A DNA stretch of 64,000 bases, taken from NCBI RefSeq assembly GCF_007829955.1, contig NZ_VIWX01000001.1:372001-436000 (forward strand). The letters run 5' to 3'. The notes beneath the pieces were generated by a model. That model saw only the letters and a program-made list of their open reading frames with translations. It ran no database searches and was not told the origin of the DNA. Positions 58,534-64,000 of this stretch are shown piece after piece. The DNA is from Saccharopolyspora dendranthemae (GTDB taxonomy: Bacteria > Actinomycetota > Actinomycetes > Mycobacteriales > Pseudonocardiaceae). The position numbers were made by a program, and so were the translations under genes. Numbering within the stretch: position 1 is the first letter of the stretch; every line of letters starts with the position of its first letter.

Positions 58534-59750
58534 GAGCGGGCCTCGGGTGCGGTGTCGGGGACGGGTTCGAGCGGCAGGTGCGCGGCCAGGGCCGAACCTC
58601 GACCGGGAGCGGATTCAACGTTGAAGGTCCCACCGAGAGCGCGCACCCGGGCGCGCATGGCCGCCAGCCCGAACCCACCCGCCTCCGGGTCGGGAACGGG
58701 CAGCTCGTCCGGGTCGAATCCCCGCCCGTCGTCGACGACGTCCACGGCGATGTGGTCTCCCAAGTAGCTCAGCGTCACCTCCGCCGTGGCGGCCTCGCCG
58801 TGGCGAACGCTGTTGGCGAGCGCGGATTGCGCGATGCGCAGCAGCGCGACCTCGTGCGCGGTCGGCAGCGGGACGGGTTCCCCTTCCAGGTGGAAGCGGG
58901 CCGCGATGTGGTGCCTGGTGCTGGTGATCGCGCACAGGCGCTCCAGCGCACCCGCCAGGGTGGTGCCCTCCAGCGTCGGCGGGGCGAGCGCGGCGACGAA
59001 GCGGCGCACCTCGGCGAGGTCGTCGGCCGCGGCCTGCCGCGCCTGGTCGACGTAGCGGGCGGCGTTGTCGGGTGCGGCCGGCAGCGCTCGTTCGGCCGCG
59101 CGCAGCAGCAGCAGAACGCTGGAGAGCCCTTGGGCGACGGTGTCGTGGATCTCGCGGGCCAGGCGTTCGCGCTCGGCCAGCACCCCGGCGGTGTGCTGGG
59201 CGGCGGCGAGATCGGCGCGAGTGGTCGTCAGCTCCTGGATCAGCTGCCTGCGCTGCTCGCTCTCCCGGTAGAGCGTCTGATACCCCCACACGACCGCGAC
59301 GGCGACAGCGGCTCCGATGGCCGGACCGATCACCATCGCGGCACCGAACCGGCCCTGGTGCGCGGCGAAGCCGGCGATCGCCGCCGCCGCGGTGAGCACC
59401 ACCGCGACCAGCCCGGCGCGGCGCGGCAGCAGGTGCAGCTGGAGCAGGTACAGCGGGAACGCCAGCCACACCCCGTCGGCCGACAGCGCCAGCAGCACCA
59501 GCCACGCGATCCCCACGACGGCGAGCCACAGCGCGGCGGCCCGTCCCGAACGACTCACCCGGGGCAGCGCGGGCCCGGCCGCGTAGATCAGCCCGAAGAC
59601 CACCGCCGCGGCGACGACGAAGCCCCCGTGGGGGCGCTGATCGGCCAGCGCGCGGCCGACGGCCAGCACGAGCAGGCCGGCGACGAGCAGGTGAAGGCAC
59701 AGCGTCAACGCCCGAATCGCGGGCGCCCGGCCGGGAACGATCGTATTCAC
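58530..59750 (-). CDS. Sensor histidine kinase (HisKA_3 type)
   Basis: A 406-residue membrane kinase. Five or six hydrophobic helices occupy about residues 12-158 with very short loops. They are followed by a coiled stretch, the phosphorylation box ERLAREIHDTVAQGLSS with His202, and the ATPase domain with ALANSVRHGE (N box), VDDGRGFDPDE and GGFGLAAMRARV. The lack of an extracellular domain points to sensing within the membrane, as in LiaS/DesK-like kinases that detect envelope stress. It is translated together with the response regulator. Confidence 0.94.
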   Translation of the reverse strand: MNTIVPGRAPAIRALTLCLHLLVAGLLVLAVGRALADQRPHGGFVVAAAVVFGLIYAAGPALPRVSRSGRAAALWLAVVGIAWLVLLALSADGVWLAFPLYLLQLHLLPRRAGLVAVVLTAAAAIAGFAAHQGRFGAAMVIGPAIGAAVAVAVVWGYQTLYRESEQRRQLIQELTTTRADLAAAQHTAGVLAERERLAREIHDTVAQGLSSVLLLLRAAERALPAAPDNAARYVDQARQAAADDLAEVRRFVAALAPPTLEGTTLAGALERLCAITSTRHHIAARFHLEGEPVPLPTAHEVALLRIAQSALANSVRHGEAATAEVTLSYLGDHIAVDVVDDGRGFDPDELPVPDPEAGGFGLAAMRARVRALGGTFNVESAPGRGSALAAHLPLEPVPDTAPEARS

Positions 59751-59921
59751 AGTCCGTCCAGTCTAGGTCGGCTCACCCCGCGCGGCCTCTATCGAAAGAC
59801 ACAACCGGCGCGCCGCCTTTCGGTCCGTCAACTGCTGCCCTGCGCCAGATGCCCGTCGTGGGGCGCGACGACGAGAGTCGAGTGGTACCCGACAGACCGC
59901 ATGAGAGGACGGGCCCGAACC

Positions 59922-61010
59922 GTGTTCGTCGCCTGGAGAGACCTGAAGTTCGCCAAGGGGCGGTTCGCCCTGATGGGCGTCGTCATCATCCTGATCACAC
60001 TGCTGGTCGGCCTGCTGTCCGGGTTGACCGCCGGGCTGGGCCAGCAGAACATCTCCGCGATCACCTCGCTGCCCGCGGACAAGATCGCGTTCAACGCACC
60101 GAGCAGTGGCGAGGACCTGTCCTACGCCAACTCCACCGTCACCGAGCAGCAGTGGCAGCGGTTGTCCCAGGCTCCCGGCGTGGTCAACGCCGAGCCGCTC
60201 GGCATCGCCACCACCAAGGCCAGCAGCGGGAACAAGAGCACCGGCGTGTCGGCGTTCGGCGTCGAGCCCGGCTCCACGCTCGCGCCCGAGAGCAGCAAGA
60301 TCGGCGGCAACGCCGCGGTCCTGTCCGCCACCGCCGCTGAAGACCTCGGGGTCGCGCCCGGCGCGAAGTTCACCCTCGCCGGACAGGACCTGGTGGTCGC
60401 CGGGGTGAGCGGCGACGCGTCGTTCAGCCACACCCCCGTGATCTGGACGAGCCTCGACACCTGGCAGAAAACCGCACCGCCGACCAGCCGGAGCGACGGC
60501 CCGACCGCCAGCGTCATCGCGCTGAACACCACGCCGGGAGCCGACGCGGCACCGGGTGACCAGGCAGCGGGCACGACGACGGTGTCCAAGGCGGATTCGC
60601 TGAACGCGATCGGCTCCTACTCCTCCGAGAACGGCTCCCTGCAGCTGATGCGCGGCTTCCTGTTCGCGATCTCGGCGCTGGTCATCGGCGCGTTCTTCAC
60701 GGTGTGGACGATCCAGCGCAGCGGTGACGTCGCGGTGCTCAAGGCGCTGGGCGCCTCGACCCGCTACCTGCTCAAGGACGCGCTCGGCCAAGCGGTCGTG
60801 CTGCTCACCGGCGGCACGCTGATCGGCACCGGCATCGCCGCCGGTCTGGGCACGCTGCTGGCGGGCACGCCCGTGCCGTTCTCGCTGTCGCCCGCCACCG
60901 TCCTGATCCCGGCCGCCGTGATGATCGCGCTCGGCGCGCTCGGAGCGGCGCTGTCCATCCGCCGCATCACGTCCGTCGACCCGCTGACCGCACTGGGGAG
61001 CGCCCGATGA
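59922..61010 (+). CDS. FtsX-like ABC transporter permease
   Basis: A permease of about 362 residues from GTG 59922 (MFVAWRDLKFAKGRF); ATG 59901 is an alternative start. One N-terminal helix (ALMGVVIILITLLVGLLSGL), a large extracytoplasmic MacB-like domain (about 45-245), and three C-terminal helices with RSGDVAVLKALGASTRYLLKD (quoted in part) fit the FtsX/LolC class. Such systems extrude lipids or antimicrobial peptides, or act on the envelope. The stop overlaps the ATPase start (ATGA). It is divergent from the two-component genes, which probably regulate it. Confidence 0.92.
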   Translation: MFVAWRDLKFAKGRFALMGVVIILITLLVGLLSGLTAGLGQQNISAITSLPADKIAFNAPSSGEDLSYANSTVTEQQWQRLSQAPGVVNAEPLGIATTKASSGNKSTGVSAFGVEPGSTLAPESSKIGGNAAVLSATAAEDLGVAPGAKFTLAGQDLVVAGVSGDASFSHTPVIWTSLDTWQKTAPPTSRSDGPTASVIALNTTPGADAAPGDQAAGTTTVSKADSLNAIGSYSSENGSLQLMRGFLFAISALVIGAFFTVWTIQRSGDVAVLKALGASTRYLLKDALGQAVVLLTGGTLIGTGIAAGLGTLLAGTPVPFSLSPATVLIPAAVMIALGALGAALSIRRITSVDPLTALGSAR

Positions 61011-61687
61011 GCCTCGAACTGACCGACATCACCCTCACCTACCCCGACGGTGACTCCAGGCTGACCGCCCTGGACGGGGTGAGCCTCCAGGTCCCGACCG
61101 GGAGTCTCACGGCCGTCGTCGGCCCGTCCGGGTCCGGCAAGTCCAGCCTGCTCGCGGTCGCGGCCACGCTGATCACCCCGGACGCGGGCAGCGTCAGGAT
61201 CGACGGCGCGCCGACGAACGGCATGCCGCGCTGGGAGCTCGCCGACCTGCGCCGCAAGAAGATCGGCATCGTCTTCCAGCAGCCCAACCTGCTGCCCTCG
61301 CTCACCGCTGCCGAGCAGCTGCAGGTGATGGGGCAGATGGACGGCCACAAGCCGCGCGCGATCAAGGCCCGGGCGATGGAGCTCCTCGACTCGGTCGGCC
61401 TGGCCGGGCAAGCCGACCGGCGCCCCCACCAGCTCTCCGGGGGTCAGCGCCAGCGGATCAACATCGCCCGCGCCCTGATGCACGATCCCACCGTGCTCCT
61501 GGTCGACGAGCCCACCAGCGCCCTCGACCACGAGCGGGGCGCCGCGGTGATCGACCTGATCACCCACCTCACCCACCGGCAGGCGACGGCGACCGTCCTG
61601 GTCACCCACGACCGCACTCATCTCACCGCGGTCGACCAGGTCGCCGAGGTCCACGACGGCCGCTTGCACCTCCCCGCGGGCGTCTGA
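61007..61687 (+). CDS. ABC transporter ATP-binding protein (LolD/MacB type)
   Basis: A 226-residue ATPase with Walker A GPSGSGKSS, Q-loop VFQQPNLLPSL, signature QLSGGQRQRINIARAL, Walker B VLLVDEPTSALD and switch VTHDRTHL. It pairs with the FtsX-like permease encoded immediately upstream (4-base overlap). No further subunit is present. A long terminator follows. Confidence 0.96.
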   Translation: MSLELTDITLTYPDGDSRLTALDGVSLQVPTGSLTAVVGPSGSGKSSLLAVAATLITPDAGSVRIDGAPTNGMPRWELADLRRKKIGIVFQQPNLLPSLTAAEQLQVMGQMDGHKPRAIKARAMELLDSVGLAGQADRRPHQLSGGQRQRINIARALMHDPTVLLVDEPTSALDHERGAAVIDLITHLTHRQATATVLVTHDRTHLTAVDQVAEVHDGRLHLPAGV

Positions 61688-61699
61688 GCAACCGCACCA

Positions 61700-61740
61700 G
61701 CGGCCACGGGGCACCGGCCGGACCGGTGCCTCGTGGCCGC
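61700..61740 (+). terminator. 18-bp hairpin after the ABC transporter operon
   Basis: GCGGCCACGGGGCACCGG pairs with the segment ending at 61740 over 18 bp (17 Watson-Crick pairs and one G-T) around a 5-base loop. It starts 13 bases after the ATPase stop and would cover the upstream alternative start of the next gene. Confidence 0.85.
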
Positions 61741-61774
61741 GCACCCCACCTCGAAGCCGAAAGGGCCGACAGCC

Positions 61775-62230
61775 GTGAAGAAGCTCTACTACTCCGCCGT
61801 CCTCTACACCGTCCTGGGACTCCTGGGCGGCCTCTTCTACCGGGAGCTGACCAAGGCGCAGGACTTCACCGGAGTCACGCAGCTCTCCGTCGTCCACACG
61901 CACCTGCTGACGCTCGGCACGGTGTTCTTCCTGATCGCCATCGCCCTGGAGAAGTCGCTGCGGTTGAGCAGCGGGCGGTTCTTCAACGCCTTCTTCTGGA
62001 CGTACCACGCGGGCCTGCTGCTGAGCACCGGCATCATGACCGCGCACGGGATCATGACCGTGCTGGGCCAGCAGGCCGGGCCTGCGATCTCAGGTCCGGC
62101 GGGACTGGGCCACGTGCTCCTCACGATCGCCCTGGTCTTCTTCTTCGTCTGCCTGCGCAGCAGGATCGGCGACGGGTCCGGCCCCGCCGCCCGTCAGCGC
62201 GGCGAGACCGTGTTCCGCGAAGCCCGGTAG
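61775..62230 (+). CDS. DUF2871 membrane protein
   Basis: A 151-residue protein with four helices starting at GTG 61775 (MKKLYYSAVLYTVLG) behind AAAGGG. FYRELTKAQDFTGVTQLSVV, HTHLLTLGTVFFLI, FFWTYHAGLLLSTGIMTAHG and GLGHVLLTIALVFFFV carry conserved-looking histidines in or near the helices, as known for DUF2871. The family is common in Firmicutes and actinobacteria; function unknown. The longer frame to 61733 runs into the terminator hairpin and is rejected. Confidence 0.88.
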   Translation: MKKLYYSAVLYTVLGLLGGLFYRELTKAQDFTGVTQLSVVHTHLLTLGTVFFLIAIALEKSLRLSSGRFFNAFFWTYHAGLLLSTGIMTAHGIMTVLGQQAGPAISGPAGLGHVLLTIALVFFFVCLRSRIGDGSGPAARQRGETVFREAR

Positions 62231-62234
62231 GTGT

Positions 62235-62402
62235 TCAGCCCTCGTCGTCGGGCTTGGCGTGGTCCGCCTTGCCCGGGTTGGGGTCGCGGGAGAGGTCGAT
62301 CAGCGGGTCCACAGCAGCGCCCTCGGGCGCGGCGTGATCGGGGACGCCGGGGTTGGGGTCCCGCGAGAGGTCGATCTCCGGGCGCTCGTCTGGGGTGCTC
62401 AT
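62235..62402 (-). CDS. 55-residue acidic protein with a duplicated motif
   Basis: A small hydrophilic protein starting at ATG 62400-62402 behind CAGGAGACC. It contains the 17-residue unit IDLSRDPNPG-xx-DHA-x-P twice (about residues 10-26 and 35-51), separated by EGAAVDPL. There is no cysteine, no membrane segment, and many Asp/Pro residues; it is probably disordered. I do not recognise it. It converges on the DUF2871 gene with a 4-base gap and lies just downstream of repeat copy B. Confidence 0.75.
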   Translation of the reverse strand: MSTPDERPEIDLSRDPNPGVPDHAAPEGAAVDPLIDLSRDPNPGKADHAKPDDEG

Positions 62403-62531
62403 GCTGGTCTCCTGCGGTCGGGGTCGGCCAGGTGCCGTACTCGGACCCGGGCCTCTCGGACACCACCAGGATGCCTGCCGCTGATCCGCCCGGACCAACG
62501 GGGACCGGGCGCGGTGCGCGGGCTCGGCATC

Positions 62532-62601
62532 TCCCAGTTTTAGTCATAACTGAGCGGACATTTCGGGCACGAGAGGCCCTCGGTTTGGACTAAAACTGGG
62601 A
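62532..62601. repeat. 70-bp dispersed palindromic element, copy B
   Basis: The second copy, in reverse orientation to that at 18477-18546, has identical 14-bp arms. In this copy the arms extend perfectly to 18 bp (62528-62545 and 62588-62605). It lies in the 382-bp gap between the small acidic-protein gene and the enoyl-CoA hydratase gene. No target duplication is obvious. Confidence 0.9.
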
Positions 62602-62784
62602 GATGGTGACAACTTCACGCGAAAGGGGCCCGGATCGCAGTCGTACGACTGGCTTCGCGCGGGAGGGGTGCGGCGGGCGGTGCCCCGCCCGTCCCCTCCC
62701 GCCGGCCCGCGCGGCGTCCCCTGGCCCGGGCATCACTCCTAAGGTCGGGGCATAGCCCGAACGTTGGAGAGGAATCGGCCTCGG

Positions 62785-63576
62785 ATGAGCACAGATCTCG
62801 TGACCTGCACCGCAGAGGACCACATCGCGGTCGTGACGTTGAACGACCCGCCGATGAACGTCACCACGCTCGAACTCACACGGCAGCTCAACGCCGTCCT
62901 GCGCCGGACCGCCGACGACCCGCAGGTCCGCGTGCTGGTGCTGACCGGCGCGGGTGACCGGGCGTTCTGCGCGGGCTCGGACATCAAGGAGTTCCCGTCC
63001 CTGATCGCCGAGGGCGACGTCGTCGACCGCAAGCTGGCGTTCGAGAACGACACCTTCGCCTTGGTCGACGAGTTCCCGAAGCCCACCATCGCCGCGCTCA
63101 ACGGGCTCGCCTACGGCGGCGGGCTGGAGCTGGCGGCGTGCTGCGACCTCATCATCGGGGAGGCCGGCACAGAGGTCGCCCTGCCGGAGATCAAGCTGGG
63201 CGTGATCCCGGCTTCGGGCGGCCCGATCCGCGTCACGCGCAGGCTGGGCGAGGCGCGCGGCAAGGAGATGATGTTCTTCGGCGACCCCATCTCGGCCGAG
63301 ACCGCCCACTCCTGGGGCCTGCTCAACCGGGTCGTCCCCCGAGGCCGAGCGCTGGACACCGCCCTCGATCTGGCCGCCCGGCTGGCCGAGCTGCCGACCT
63401 CGGCCTTGTCCCTGGTCAAGCAAGCGGTGCACAGCAGCCGGGAAGGAGACCGGGACGCCGTCCGCTCGACGCTGCCGCTGTCCGAGCAGGCGTTCGCCTC
63501 GCCCGACGCCGCCGAGGGCGTGCGCGCGTTCCTCGACAAGCGGGCACCGCGGTTCAACTCGGCAGCAGAGCGCTGA
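62785..63576 (+). CDS. Enoyl-CoA hydratase/isomerase family protein
   Basis: A 263-residue crotonase-fold protein from ATG 62785; GGAGAGGA lies a little far upstream. The CoA/oxyanion motifs are GDRAFCAGSDIKEF and NGLAYGGGLELAACCDLI. The position that is usually a catalytic Glu in hydratases is in ALPEIKLGVIPASGG (PEIKLG keeps a Glu). GLLNRVVP and ALSLVKQAV complete the family pattern. It probably hydrates or isomerises an enoyl-CoA in fatty-acid or amino-acid breakdown. Confidence 0.93.
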   Translation: MSTDLVTCTAEDHIAVVTLNDPPMNVTTLELTRQLNAVLRRTADDPQVRVLVLTGAGDRAFCAGSDIKEFPSLIAEGDVVDRKLAFENDTFALVDEFPKPTIAALNGLAYGGGLELAACCDLIIGEAGTEVALPEIKLGVIPASGGPIRVTRRLGEARGKEMMFFGDPISAETAHSWGLLNRVVPRGRALDTALDLAARLAELPTSALSLVKQAVHSSREGDRDAVRSTLPLSEQAFASPDAAEGVRAFLDKRAPRFNSAAER

Positions 63577-63667
63577 CCAGGAGTTCGAACACGACGGGCG
63601 ATCTGAGAGCCCGCGCACTCGGCCAACACGCCGAGCCGCTGCGGGGCGTCCCACCTCCCGCAACACT

Positions 63668-63698
63668 GGCGGTGGAGTGCCACCGCCGACGTCGTCGG
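63668..63698. promoter_or_regulatory. Hairpin and adjoining palindrome upstream of the PAS gene
   Basis: GGCGGTGG-AGTG-CCACCGCC (63668-63687) is a perfect 8-bp hairpin. It runs directly into CCGACG-T-CGTCGG (63686-63698), a perfect 6+1+6 palindrome. The first could end enoyl-CoA hydratase transcription and the second could be an operator; both lie within 70 bases of the next start codon. Confidence 0.45.
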
Positions 63699-63735
63699 AG
63701 GGCGCACCCCGAGCCCTCTCCGAGTGGAGGTGCAC

Positions 63736-64000
63736 ATGACCGAGCTGCGCGGTGCGGCAGGCGCCGAAGCGCTGTTCTCCCTGAGCGACTTCGCGGTGTA
63801 CACGCTCGACGCGTCAGGCGCGGTCGTGAGCTGGAACCTCGGTGCCGAGCGCATCCTGGGGGCGCTCGCCTCCGAGGTGATCGGTGGCAGCCTGGCGCAG
63901 TTCTACACCCCCGAGCAGATCGCGGCAGGCCACCCCGAGAAGCTCCTCGAACAGGCGCGCGAGCACGGGACCAGCGTCGACGAGGGCTGGCGCGTGCGCA
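63736..64000 (+). CDS. PAS-domain sensor protein, N-terminal part
   Basis: An open frame from ATG 63736 with GGAGGTG just ahead runs to the end of the window (88 codons). FAVYTLDASGAVVSWNLGAE, RILGALASEVIGGSLAQFYT and DEGWRVR match the start of a PAS domain. In this arrangement the domain commonly leads into a histidine kinase, GGDEF or PP2C phosphatase region; which one cannot be seen. Confidence 0.85.
   Translation, partial: MTELRGAAGAEALFSLSDFAVYTLDASGAVVSWNLGAERILGALASEVIGGSLAQFYTPEQIAAGHPEKLLEQAREHGTSVDEGWRVR

Noticed and set aside
1..64000. tRNA, rRNA, CRISPR arrays, insertion sequences or prophage
   Set aside because: No TTCGAATC-type T-loops in a cloverleaf context, no regularly spaced repeats and no transposase or integrase-like proteins were seen; reading by eye could miss a degenerate copy.

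Overview
The window is chromosomal DNA from a very high-GC actinomycete. Strong GC bias at third codon positions, GTG starts, an IdeR/DtxR-type iron box, a DnaE1-type replicative polymerase, many GntR/TetR/IclR regulators and an actinobacterial cobalamin cluster all fit. A filamentous Pseudonocardiales genus such as Saccharopolyspora is my best guess, but no rRNA or unambiguous marker is present. I see no tRNA, CRISPR array, insertion sequence or phage gene.

Layout. 0-6 kb: a truncated gene of unknown function with unusually low GC3, a polyol-type SDR, dnaE and an iron-boxed DUF2470 gene. 6-20 kb: aldehyde dehydrogenase, secreted CocE-type hydrolase, a GntR/FAD-oxidoreductase/AbgT-transporter unit, a flavin monooxygenase divergent from its TetR, a sugar-transporter/alcohol-dehydrogenase pair, and an IclR/P450 pair. 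20.9-32.1 kb: a nearly complete corrin-ring cluster (cobN, cobG, cobH, cobIJ, cobK, cbiD, cobM, cobL), with a cobalamin riboswitch and a 26-codon leader ORF in front of cobN. 32.5-51 kb: esterases and lipases, a dicarboxylate symporter, a PepSY membrane protein, a dehydroquinase-like/shikimate dehydrogenase fusion, an acyl-CoA dehydrogenase, a dienoyl-CoA-reductase-like enzyme with its TetR, aldo/keto reductase, glutaminase, and a membrane protein that shares an operator motif with a double-HTH GntR/TetR regulator. 51-55 kb: a compact RiPP operon. 55-64 kb: a sunset-domain membrane protein, a two-component system divergent from an FtsX-type ABC transporter, small membrane and repeat proteins, enoyl-CoA hydratase and a truncated PAS protein.

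The most interesting system is the minus-strand operon at 54868-51019. It has a 24-codon ORF behind a near-perfect ribosome binding site, a B12-type radical SAM RiPP maturase, a DUF5825 partner and an MFS exporter. I read it as a probable uncharacterised RiPP pathway whose precursor is too short for normal gene callers. Its maturase probably needs the cobalamin made by the cluster about 20 kb away.

Two copies of a 70-bp palindromic element (18477-18546 and 62532-62601, inverted to each other, 61/70 identical) mark a dispersed repeat family. Several regulatory circuits can be read from the DNA: twin identical TetR palindromes in a divergent promoter (14784-14829), tandem TetR operators (44892-44932), a shared CTAGT motif (46974 and 49250), and the iron box (6249-6267).
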